A DNA stretch of 64,000 nt from Deltaproteobacteria bacterium (GTDB lineage Bacteria > Desulfobacterota > Binatia > UBA9968 > JAJDTQ01): the NCBI GenBank assembly GCA_028818755.1, contig JAPPNF010000167.1:220756-284755 (forward strand), given 5' to 3'. Position 1 is the stretch's first letter, and the number at the start of each line of letters is the position of its first letter. Below, one piece after another: positions 53,751 through 61,345 of the stretch. Both the position numbers and the translations under genes were made by a program. The notes beneath the pieces are model-generated. The model saw nothing but the letters and a program-made list of their open reading frames with translations, did not search any database and was not told where the DNA came from.

Positions 53751-54751
53751 CATCCTCGACGCCACGGCTGGGCATGGTGCTGTATCACGGCATCGACAGC
53801 GGCGGCGAGTTGCGCAACTATGCCCGCGTCGCGGAGGAGGCGGGCTTCGACTCCCTGTGGGTGACCGAGCGCTACTTCCACGAGGAGACCTTCTCGCTGC
53901 TGGGCTTCCTTGCCGCCGCCACGACGCGCATTCGGCTCGGCCTCGGCGTCACCAATCCCTACACGCGGAACCCGGCGCTGCTGGGCATGTCCGCGGCGAC
54001 CCTGGACCGGATTTCCGGGGGCCGCTTCCTGCTCGGGCTGGGGCGGAGCGACAAGTGGGTCATCGAGGGCCGCATGGGCATGCCCTACGAGCGGCCGCTG
54101 GCCCACATGAAGGAGACGGTGGCGCAGCTCAGGCGGCTCCTGGCGGGCGAGCGCGCCAGCGGCGCGGCCGCCTATTGGGACTTGAAGGCCGTGCGGCTGG
54201 CGGTGAAGCCGGCGCAGGAACGCCTGCCGATCTACCTGGCGGCCATCGGCCCCAAGGCGCTGCGGCTGGCGGGCGCGGTGGCCGACGGTGTGCTGCTCAA
54301 CGCCTACGTGCCGGCGAGCTACGTGCGCTACGCGGTCGGGGAGATCGCGGCGGCGGCCCGCGAGGCCGGGCGCGATCCGGCCTCCATCGACATCGCCTGC
54401 ATGCTGATCGTGCGGCTGACCGACGATCCCGCGCGAATGATGCCCGCCCTCAAGGAACGGATGGTGCGGCTCCTGGCCGAGCCCTTCGTGGGGGAGGTGT
54501 TGTTGGAGCGGGGCGGCTTCGACCCGGGCATTCTGCCGGAGCTTCGCGCCACCGCGGAGGATGGCGGCGAGAAGGCGGCCATGGGCCTGATCACCGACGC
54601 CATGGTGGAGTCGTTCTACCTGCTGGGCGATGCTTCGGAGTGCTGCCGCCGCATCGACGAATACCGCGAAGCCGGGGTGGACCATCCGTTGCTGCTCCCC
54701 CGGCTTGAGGATTACGACAGTGCCGTCGAGGCTTTGGGGCCGCGAGCGTAG
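53747..54751 (+). CDS. LLM-class F420/FMN-dependent oxidoreductase
   Basis: A 334-residue TIM-barrel oxidoreductase of the 5,10-methylene-tetrahydromethanopterin reductase type. It shows ARVAEEAGFDSLWVTERYFHEETF, TRIRLGLGVTNPYTRNPALL, and SGGRFLLGLGRSDKWVIEG. A TTG at 53747 overlaps the permease stop; an ATG at 53774 (MVLYHG) is the alternative but loses the first strand. Cotranscription with a peptide permease pair suggests it acts on an imported compound. Whether it uses FMN or F420 cannot be read from sequence. Confidence 0.87.
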   Translation: MTSSTPRLGMVLYHGIDSGGELRNYARVAEEAGFDSLWVTERYFHEETFSLLGFLAAATTRIRLGLGVTNPYTRNPALLGMSAATLDRISGGRFLLGLGRSDKWVIEGRMGMPYERPLAHMKETVAQLRRLLAGERASGAAAYWDLKAVRLAVKPAQERLPIYLAAIGPKALRLAGAVADGVLLNAYVPASYVRYAVGEIAAAAREAGRDPASIDIACMLIVRLTDDPARMMPALKERMVRLLAEPFVGEVLLERGGFDPGILPELRATAEDGGEKAAMGLITDAMVESFYLLGDASECCRRIDEYREAGVDHPLLLPRLEDYDSAVEALGPRA

Positions 54752-54793
54752 GTGGCTCGCCCGTGGCTCGATGGCAACATGCGACGGTGCAAC

Positions 54794-54825
54794 CATATGA
54801 TGATCTAAGCGTAGTCATATGATGA
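54794..54825 (+). repeat. Direct repeat spanning the MFS gene start
   Basis: CATATGATGA occurs at 54794-54803 and 54816-54825, 22 bases apart; the second copy contains the two candidate ATG start codons. It could be an operator or a small duplication. Confidence 0.4.
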
Positions 54826-56132
54826 ACTCCGATAGGCCGAATCTGCGGCCCCGCAAACCGCTCAACGTCCGGTTCTTCTACGGCTGGGTGGTGGTGGCGA
54901 CGACCTTCACGGCATCGCTCATGGCCGCGGGTATCCGCGCCGCTCCGCAGACCTTCGTGCGGCCGCTGGAAGCGGAATTCGGCTGGGGCCGGGGTGCGAT
55001 AAACGCCGCCGTATCTCTCAACCTGGTGCTTTATGGGGCCATCGGCCCCTTCGCCGGGCGCGTCCAGGACCGCCGGGGACCGCGGGTGGTGATGCTCGTG
55101 GCGCTGACGCTGTTGGCGGTGGGGGCGGGGGCGACCGCGTTCATCAACTGGCTGTGGGAGTTCCTGCTGGTGTGGGGCCTGATCGTCGGCACCGGCGCGG
55201 GCGGCATTTCGTCGGTGCTGGCCGCCAGCGTGGCCCATCGCTGGTTTGTGCGCCACCGCGGCGTGGTGCTGGGGCTGCTGAACAGCGCCGGCTCGACCGG
55301 GCAGCTCATCTTCATCCCGGTGGTATTGGGCATGGTCGTGGCCTGGGGCTGGCGCGTCGCCGCCATGACCCTTTCGAGTCTGGCGGTGGTGGCCTTCCTG
55401 CTGGTGTGGTGGCTCATGCGCAGCGATCCGGCGGATGTGGGGGAGGAGGCGCTGGGCGAGTCGGAGGCCAACGCGTCCGCGGCCGCGAGACCGGGCGGCA
55501 TGGCACCGGTCACCACCACAGCGGTGCGGGACGCGCTCCGGACCCGCACCTTCTGGCTCCTGGCCGGCGGCTACGCCATCTGCGGCGGGACCTCCAACGG
55601 CCTCATCGGGGCGAACATGATCCCTCACGCGCTGGACATCGGCATCAGCCACCAGGTGGCCAGTATAACCGTGGGGATCATGGCCGGTCTGAATTTCGTC
55701 GGAACCATGGGGGCCGGATGGCTCTGCGACCGCATGGACCCGCGCAAGGTGCTGGCCTGGATCTACGGTCTGCGGGCGGTCTCGCTGTTCATCCTGCCGT
55801 CGGTCACCGGCCCCGCCGGCATGTTCGTCTTCGCGGTGATCTACGGCCTGGACTGGTTCGCGACGGTGCCGCCGGTGGTGGCCATCGCCGGCAACACCTT
55901 CGGCAAGAACTCGGTGGGCAGCATCTATGGCCTGATCTTTCTGGCGCACCAACTGGGCGGCGCCGCCATGGCCCAGGGCAGCGGCATCGCCTACGATGTG
56001 TTCGGCGACTACGTCCCGTCCTTCCTCACCGGCGCGGTGCTGGCCGTGCTGGCCGCGGGCATGTCGCTGGCCATCGCCAAGGACCCGCCGGTCCGTCTGG
56101 CGCCGCCCCAGCCCGGACTGGCGGCCACGTAG
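54819..56132 (+). CDS. MFS transporter, oxalate/formate antiporter-like, copy 1
   Basis: A 437-residue, 12-helix major facilitator. It begins with the RFFYGWVVVATTF first helix seen in OFA/monocarboxylate-type members, then VQDRRGPRVVMLVALTLLAVG (the inter-helix 2/3 motif), a central loop with ESEANASAAARPGG, and GLDWFATVPPVVAIAGNTFG in the second half. It is clearly a paralog of 61346-62686. Probable uptake or exchange of a small carboxylate. Confidence 0.9.
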   Translation: MMNSDRPNLRPRKPLNVRFFYGWVVVATTFTASLMAAGIRAAPQTFVRPLEAEFGWGRGAINAAVSLNLVLYGAIGPFAGRVQDRRGPRVVMLVALTLLAVGAGATAFINWLWEFLLVWGLIVGTGAGGISSVLAASVAHRWFVRHRGVVLGLLNSAGSTGQLIFIPVVLGMVVAWGWRVAAMTLSSLAVVAFLLVWWLMRSDPADVGEEALGESEANASAAARPGGMAPVTTTAVRDALRTRTFWLLAGGYAICGGTSNGLIGANMIPHALDIGISHQVASITVGIMAGLNFVGTMGAGWLCDRMDPRKVLAWIYGLRAVSLFILPSVTGPAGMFVFAVIYGLDWFATVPPVVAIAGNTFGKNSVGSIYGLIFLAHQLGGAAMAQGSGIAYDVFGDYVPSFLTGAVLAVLAAGMSLAIAKDPPVRLAPPQPGLAAT

Positions 56133-56143
56133 GAAACGGTGAT

Positions 56144-56272
56144 GGCGTCCTTCGACTTCGCGCCGCTGGTGCTCCGCTACGCTCAGGACGAACGGAATGA
56201 AAGCATTTCCGTTCGTCCTGAGCCCTTCGACAAGCTCAGGACAGGCATAGCAAAGCCAAGCCGAAGGACGCC
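56144..56272. repeat. REP-like palindrome, copy 3 (two arms)
   Basis: Outer GGCGTCCTTCG at 56144 pairs with CGAAGGACGCC ending at 56272. CTCAGGACGAACGGAA and TTCCGTTCGTCCTGAG form the inner stem around a 10-base loop. The arms carry insertions relative to copy 2. It occupies the gap between the MFS gene and the M24 peptidase gene. Confidence 0.78.
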
Positions 56273-56307
56273 GTGCCGGACCGGTTGTGACCTGACGGAG
56301 ACACCCA

Positions 56308-57480
56308 ATGCCTTGTGATCCCGACTACCTCAGCTTTTCCGACGCGGAGTACGAGCGCCGCCATGCGGCGGTGCGGGCGCGCATGGACCGCATGGGCCTG
56401 GAGGCCGTGGTGTTCTACGGCAGCCGTACGGCGCCGGACATCCACTACCTGAGCAACTGGCTTGCCACCTCCGAGGCATACTTCGTCTACCTGCGCCAGG
56501 GGGAGGCCACCCTGTTCGTGCAACTGTCCAACCACCTGCCCAATGCCAGGCGCATGGCCGTCGTGGATGACGTCCGTTTCGGGGGATCGAGCCCCACGGG
56601 CTCGGTGGATTCGGTGCCGCGGGTGCTGGAGAACCTGAAGGACCGGGGGCTTGAGAAGGCTACGGTGGGGCTTTGCGGCAACGTTCCCTACCGGCACTAT
56701 CTGCGCCTGGTGGAGGCCCTGCCCGAAGTCGAGTGGAAGGACTTCAGCGCTGAGATGCGCGACCAGCGCCAAGTGAAGAGCGCCGAGGAGATCGAGCGGC
56801 TGCGCCAGGCCGCGGCCATGAGCGACGACTCGGTGGCGGCGCTCACCGAGCACGCGCGACCCGGCATCCCCGAGCACGAGCTGGCGCGGATCGTCGAGGA
56901 CGTCTACCTGGGCAAGGGCGGCATCAACGGCATCCACTTCATGATCACCACATCCATGCACGACCCCAGGGGCGGCGTGCCCCAGCAGCATCTCTCCAAC
57001 CGCATCCTGCGGAAGGGCGACGTGCTGGTCACCGAGATCAGCACCAACTACGCCGGCTACACCGGCCAGGTCCTGCGCACCTTCACCATCGGCGAGGAAC
57101 CCACCCCCGAGTACAGGCGCCTCCACGACGTGGCCATGGAGGCCTTCGACCGCATCGCCGGCGTCATCAAGGCCGGTGCCGGAACCGAAGAGGTGCTAAA
57201 GGCGGCGGACGTGGTCCACGAACGCGGCTTCACGGTCTACGACGACGTGGTCCACGGCGCCAGCCAGTTGCCGCCGATCCTGCGGACGTCGACGACCAGC
57301 CGCGGGGCGCCGCCCGACTTCCGTTTCGAGACGGACATGTGCCTGGTGATCCAGCCCAACGTGGTGACCGAGGACGGCTTGCGCGGGGTGCAGTTCGGCG
57401 AGATGATGCGGGTGACCGATACCGGGCTGGAAAAGATGCACGACTGCCCGCGGGAGCTGATCGTGTGCCGCAACGGATGA
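56308..57480 (+). CDS. M24-family metallopeptidase (Xaa-Pro peptidase-like)
   Basis: A 390-residue pita-bread-fold protein with an N-terminal creatinase-like domain (VVFYGSRTAPDIHYLSNW) and a C-terminal M24 domain (ARPGIPEHELARIV, DVLVTEISTNYAGY, VVTEDGLRGVQFGEMMRV). Several canonical metal ligands are changed: the usual D-G motif reads TEISTNYAGYTGQ, and the HGxGH motif is replaced by VVHGASQLPPI. It may be a non-peptidase member, such as a lyase or creatinase-like hydrolase, or bind metal differently. Confidence 0.85.
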   Translation: MPCDPDYLSFSDAEYERRHAAVRARMDRMGLEAVVFYGSRTAPDIHYLSNWLATSEAYFVYLRQGEATLFVQLSNHLPNARRMAVVDDVRFGGSSPTGSVDSVPRVLENLKDRGLEKATVGLCGNVPYRHYLRLVEALPEVEWKDFSAEMRDQRQVKSAEEIERLRQAAAMSDDSVAALTEHARPGIPEHELARIVEDVYLGKGGINGIHFMITTSMHDPRGGVPQQHLSNRILRKGDVLVTEISTNYAGYTGQVLRTFTIGEEPTPEYRRLHDVAMEAFDRIAGVIKAGAGTEEVLKAADVVHERGFTVYDDVVHGASQLPPILRTSTTSRGAPPDFRFETDMCLVIQPNVVTEDGLRGVQFGEMMRVTDTGLEKMHDCPRELIVCRNG

Positions 57481-57535
57481 CCGCGGCCGGTTCGTTGACC
57501 GGCCACGGGCGAGTCTGAAGCTCGCCACCGCGGTC
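57479..57535 (+). repeat. Branched inverted-repeat structure after the M24 gene
   Basis: Outer GACCGCGG pairs with CCGCGGTC; inside are two hairpins, GGCCGGT/ACCGGCC with a 6-base loop and GGCGAG/CTCGCC with a 7-base loop. The result is a compact three-stem shape beginning in the stop codon. It may be a terminator or a compound of intergenic repeats. Confidence 0.45.
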
Positions 57536-57586
57536 GTCGCGTCTTACCGACGACTGTAGTCCCGCGCATCTTGGGGGGATCTGCTC

Positions 57587-58486
57587 GTGAGACGCAAGAC
57601 TCGGCGCGACAAGAGATACGAGGCCGTCTGGTTGGCGCTGGCGCTCTGGACGGTGGTGCACCTGTCCCCGGCGGGTGCGGCTGAGGACCCCGTGGCGCGG
57701 GGGAAATACCTCGTCCGGGCCGGTCTGTGCATCGCCTGCCACACCGACTACAAGAACAAGGGCGCGGAGCTTGCCGGCGGCTACGCCATCGAGGTCCCCT
57801 TCGGCAAGATCTACAGCACCAACATCACGCCGGACCCCGAGACCGGCATCGGCGGGTGGAGCGACGAAGAATTCCTCAGGGCCATGCGAGAGGGCATCGG
57901 TCGACGCGGCCAGCACCTTTTTCCCGCCTTCCCCTACACCGCCTTCACCAGGATGTCCGACGAGGACATCCTGGCCCTCAAGGCATACCTGTCCACGGTC
58001 AAGCCCGTGCGCAGGGAGAACCGGGAGCCCGAGTTGACCGTGCCCTTCAACTGGCGCTTTCTGCTGGCGGGCTGGAAGTGGCGCTATTTCAACGAGGGCG
58101 CGTGGACGCCCAACCCCAGGAGACCCGCCCAGTGGAACCGGGGTGCCTATCTCGTCCAGGCGGTCACGCACTGTGCCGAGTGCCACACGCCACGGGATTG
58201 GGCCGGAGGGCTGAAGCCGGAGCTTCTCATGGCGGGGGCCGCCGACGGCCCCGAGGGCGAGACCGCGCCCAACATCACGCCGCACGAAAAGACCGGCGTC
58301 GGCGACTGGTCGGTGGAGGACATGGTGGAGCTCCTGAAGAGCAGCTACAAGCCCGACGGCGACAACGTCCAGGGCCTCATGGAACGGGTCGTCATCCATG
58401 GCTACGAGCACATGACCGACGAGGACCTCACCGCCATCGCCGTCTATCTGCGCTCGCTGCCGCCCATCGACAACCGCATCGAATAG
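57587..58486 (+). CDS. Diheme cytochrome c, dehydrogenase electron-acceptor type
   Basis: A 299-residue periplasmic cytochrome with a signal peptide (AVWLALALWTVVHLSPAGAA) and two heme-binding motifs, CIACH (48-52) and CAECH (196-200). Sequence around ARGKYLVRAGLCIACHTD and STNITPDPETGIGGW is typical of the cytochrome subunit of membrane alcohol, gluconate or sorbitol dehydrogenases, but two rather than three hemes are present. GTG start. No dehydrogenase partner is adjacent. Confidence 0.92.
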   Translation: MRRKTRRDKRYEAVWLALALWTVVHLSPAGAAEDPVARGKYLVRAGLCIACHTDYKNKGAELAGGYAIEVPFGKIYSTNITPDPETGIGGWSDEEFLRAMREGIGRRGQHLFPAFPYTAFTRMSDEDILALKAYLSTVKPVRRENREPELTVPFNWRFLLAGWKWRYFNEGAWTPNPRRPAQWNRGAYLVQAVTHCAECHTPRDWAGGLKPELLMAGAADGPEGETAPNITPHEKTGVGDWSVEDMVELLKSSYKPDGDNVQGLMERVVIHGYEHMTDEDLTAIAVYLRSLPPIDNRIE

Positions 58487-58490
58487 CGGG

Positions 58491-59498
58491 TCAGGTCAGG
58501 CCCAGCAGTTTGGCGGCGTTCCCCCCGCACACCGCGTCGCAGCCGCCCAGCCCGGCTTGCTCCAGCAGTTCCAGCGGATCGCTCTCGCCCATGTCGTAGG
58601 GGTAGTCCGTGCCCAGCATGAGCCGCTCCTCGCCCGCCAGTTCGCGCAGGAAAGCCAGCATGCGCGGGTCGTGCAGGATGGTATCGAAATAGAAGCGGCG
58701 GAAGTACGTTTCCGGGTCGCCGGGGACCGCCCGGGCCGCCGCCACCGCCCCGTGGCCGTGGACCACGCGCCCTAGAAGGTAGGGAAGGGCGCCGCCCCCG
58801 TGTACCAGGCAGATGTTGAGGGACGGGTAGCGCTCCAGCACGCCGCCCAGGATCAACGAGGCCGCGGCGATGGCCGTGTCCACGGGATTGCCCACCAGGT
58901 TGTTCATGTAGTACCGGCTCAACCGCTCCGCGGCAGCGACCCGGTGCGGGTGCAGTTGAACCAGCACGCCCAGGTCGGCGGCGCACTCGAAGAACGGCCG
59001 GAACGCCTCGTCGTCGAGGTTCACCCCGTTGATGTGGGTGCCGATCTCCACCATGGGGATGCCCAGCACTTCCACCGCGTACCGGAGCTCCTCCACCGCC
59101 TCCCGTCCCGCCTGCATGGGCACCGTGGCCACCGGGATCAGCCCGGGCGTCCCGCGCGCCGCCTCGGCGTTGGTCTCGTTGAAGAGGCGTGACACCGCCT
59201 GCCCGTGAACGCCTTCCAGTTGATACGTCACGATGGTCATGGGCGGCGACAGCACCTGCCGGTCCAGCCCCCGCTCCCGCATGGCGCTCACCCGCGCCGG
59301 CAGGTCCGAAAGGAACGGCTGCAGCGATGAGGGACGGCCGTCCCCGACCCGCAGCGACAGCCGACCCGAGGCGTCCTCCTCGATGTGGCACCCGTGCCGG
59401 GCGCCGTCCCGGCGCATACCCTCGATCCACTCGAGCGGGGTGAAGTGGGCGTGGATGTCGATGACTTCTTTAGGCATTTTACTCTTCCCGAGGGCCAC
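58491..59498 (-). CDS. Amidohydrolase-family decarboxylase, ACMSD-like
   Basis: A 335-residue metal-dependent TIM-barrel enzyme of the aminocarboxymuconate-semialdehyde decarboxylase/gamma-resorcylate decarboxylase group. Metal ligands are seen in IDIHAHFTPLEW (HxH), LVQLHPHRV, LVHGGGALPYLLGR and MLGTDYPYDMGE. The GTG at 59498 abuts the upstream stop and has AAGGAG; an ATG at 59477 (MPKEVID) is an alternative. Decarboxylation of an aromatic or muconate-type acid is likely, cotranscribed with the AA_synth gene. Confidence 0.9.
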   Translation of the reverse strand: MALGKSKMPKEVIDIHAHFTPLEWIEGMRRDGARHGCHIEEDASGRLSLRVGDGRPSSLQPFLSDLPARVSAMRERGLDRQVLSPPMTIVTYQLEGVHGQAVSRLFNETNAEAARGTPGLIPVATVPMQAGREAVEELRYAVEVLGIPMVEIGTHINGVNLDDEAFRPFFECAADLGVLVQLHPHRVAAAERLSRYYMNNLVGNPVDTAIAAASLILGGVLERYPSLNICLVHGGGALPYLLGRVVHGHGAVAAARAVPGDPETYFRRFYFDTILHDPRMLAFLRELAGEERLMLGTDYPYDMGESDPLELLEQAGLGGCDAVCGGNAAKLLGLT

Positions 59499-60074
59499 CT
59501 ACTCCTTTTTCGCCATCACGTCGGCGGCGGCCAGATCCTCGCCGACCCGGTGGAACGGACGGCCCGAGTCGCTGATGGCCAGGACCACCACGATCTCGTC
59601 GGCGCGCGGGGCGTCGGGCACCGAGACCTGCATCGAGTCGAAGTGGCTGAACTTCCAGACGTCGTCCTTGTGGTGCAGCGGGCAATCGATGGCGGTCCCG
59701 GGACCGCCGATCTTCGTGGTCGAGGGCATGACCGAGCGCGCCGGCCCGACAATCTCGCGCACCGGCTTGCCAAGCCGCGGGTGCATCACCGCGGCGGCAT
59801 GCTCGCGCTCGCCGTTCTCGCCCACGACCGCCGCCTTGCCGTAGCTGTGAACGGCGGCGCCGTCGATGCCCAGCGCGTCGATGGCGCGTTGGGCCAGCAG
59901 GCCGCCGAGCTCCGCGCCCGCTTTCTGCAACTCTTCGAGCCCCTCGTCATAGACCCCGGCATAGGGGTTGGCGATCACGGCGATGGCCGCGCACTGACGG
60001 GAGGCGGGCTCCACCGGGCGGTCCATCTCTCGCCGGGTTTCCTCGACGATGGTCACGAGCTTGCGGATCTCCAT
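59499..60074 (-). CDS. AA_synth (DUF1185) amino acid synthesis-family protein
   Basis: A 191-residue protein matching the AA_synth family: IRKLVTIVEETRREMDRPVE, AAIAVIANPYAGVY, GKAAVVGENGEREHAAAVMH and KIGGPGTAIDCPLHHKDDVW are conserved stretches. The ATG has AGGAGG at 8 bases. Despite the name, members are found in catabolic clusters, often beside amidohydrolases and transporters, and no activity is established. The stop abuts the ACMSD-like start. Confidence 0.85.
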   Translation of the reverse strand: MEIRKLVTIVEETRREMDRPVEPASRQCAAIAVIANPYAGVYDEGLEELQKAGAELGGLLAQRAIDALGIDGAAVHSYGKAAVVGENGEREHAAAVMHPRLGKPVREIVGPARSVMPSTTKIGGPGTAIDCPLHHKDDVWKFSHFDSMQVSVPDAPRADEIVVVLAISDSGRPFHRVGEDLAAADVMAKKE

Positions 60075-60285
60075 ACGGCTTCCTCCTGGTCTCGATAGGC
60101 ATAACTGGTTAGGGTACTACGCCACCAGCGACGTTCGTTGCAACGCCCGCGGCCGGGGTTCCCACGTCCGGCGCCGATCCCCATCCTGTCCCAGGAAGCT
60201 CGATTGACAAGCACTCCCCGATGTTGTTTCCTAGGGAACCCCGAAAAATCGGGCAGATACGGCGTTTACGCACAGGAGGACCGTC

Positions 60286-61263
60286 ATGAGAAAGTGGGTT
60301 GTTATCGCGCTGTTGCTGACTCTGGTGGCCTTTACGCAAGCGACCACCGTTGCGGCGGCGGACTTTCCGAAGAAGAACATCACCATCATCGTCGCGGGAT
60401 CTCCTGGCGGTGGGTTCGACCGGCTGGCCCGGGGCATCGGCAGGACCATGCGGAAGTACCTGCCCAAGGGCGTCCATCTCGTGGTCAAGAACATCACCGG
60501 CGGAGGACTGGTCATCGGTACGGTGGCCATGTACAAAGCCAAGCCCGACGGCTACACGCTGGGCCACCTGTTCACCGACGGCATGCTTGGCAAGCAGTTG
60601 ATCAGCGGCGTCGCCAAGACCGGCTACGACGTCACCAAGTTCACCTATATCGCACGGGTCGGGGCCGAGCCCTACAGCCTTATCGTGGGCAAGAACTCCA
60701 AGTTTCATACGCTTGAGGACCTCCAGAAGGCCAAACGCGTGAAATGGGGCGTGGAGGGCATCGGCGTCTCGCGCTGGATCCCGACGTTCGTGACGGCCAA
60801 GGAGCTGGGCATCCAGATGGACGTCGTGTCGGGCTACCGCGGCACCAGCGAGGGCATACCGGCCATGATCCGGAATGACTTCGACGTCTACCTGCAGCCC
60901 ATCGACCACCCCACCACCGCCACCTACATCGCGTCGGGCGACGTGAGGCCGATCCTTCACCTGCACAGCGAACGGCCGGTGAATGCTCCCAACACCCCGA
61001 CGGCCGTGGAGAAGGGTGTCGATCTCCGCCTCTACGTGGGCCGCAGCATCGTGGCGCCGCCGGGTCTGCCCGACGACAGGAAGAAGATCCTGGAAGATCT
61101 GTTCATGAAGGCCATGACCGATCCGGAATACAAGGAGTTCCTGGCCAAGTCCAAGAGCCCCATCGTCCCCGGCGACTCCAAGGTGGCGCAGGCCGACCTG
61201 GAAAACTACGTGAAGAGCTACAGCAAGTATACCCAGGCCATGCGCGACGCGTTGCCAAAGTGA
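60286..61263 (+). CDS. Tripartite tricarboxylate transporter substrate-binding protein (TctC/Bug), orphan
   Basis: A 325-residue periplasmic receptor: signal peptide WVVIALLLTLVAFTQATTVAAA, mature start DFPKKNITIIVAGSPGGGFDRLAR and NITGGGLVIGTVAMYKAKPDG. It has AGGAGG six bases before the ATG. No TctA/TctB genes adjoin, so it may use a channel elsewhere or act as a sensor ligand-binding protein. A perfect TTGACA at 60204-60209 lies upstream but without a good -10 box. Confidence 0.93.
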   Translation: MRKWVVIALLLTLVAFTQATTVAAADFPKKNITIIVAGSPGGGFDRLARGIGRTMRKYLPKGVHLVVKNITGGGLVIGTVAMYKAKPDGYTLGHLFTDGMLGKQLISGVAKTGYDVTKFTYIARVGAEPYSLIVGKNSKFHTLEDLQKAKRVKWGVEGIGVSRWIPTFVTAKELGIQMDVVSGYRGTSEGIPAMIRNDFDVYLQPIDHPTTATYIASGDVRPILHLHSERPVNAPNTPTAVEKGVDLRLYVGRSIVAPPGLPDDRKKILEDLFMKAMTDPEYKEFLAKSKSPIVPGDSKVAQADLENYVKSYSKYTQAMRDALPK

Positions 61264-61286
61264 ACGTGGTCTAGCGGCAGTCAGGG

Positions 61287-61318
61287 AACGGGGGTCCGTC
61301 TTCCGAGGGATCCCCGTT
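61287..61318 (+). terminator. Hairpin terminator after the orphan tctC-like gene
   Basis: AACGGGGGTCC pairs fully with GGATCCCCGTT (11 bp, one G-U) around a 10-base loop, 23 bases after the stop, followed by TTC. It separates the receptor gene from the MFS gene. Confidence 0.65.
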
Positions 61319-61345
61319 TCACGCTTCCACAGAAAGCGAAATTGG

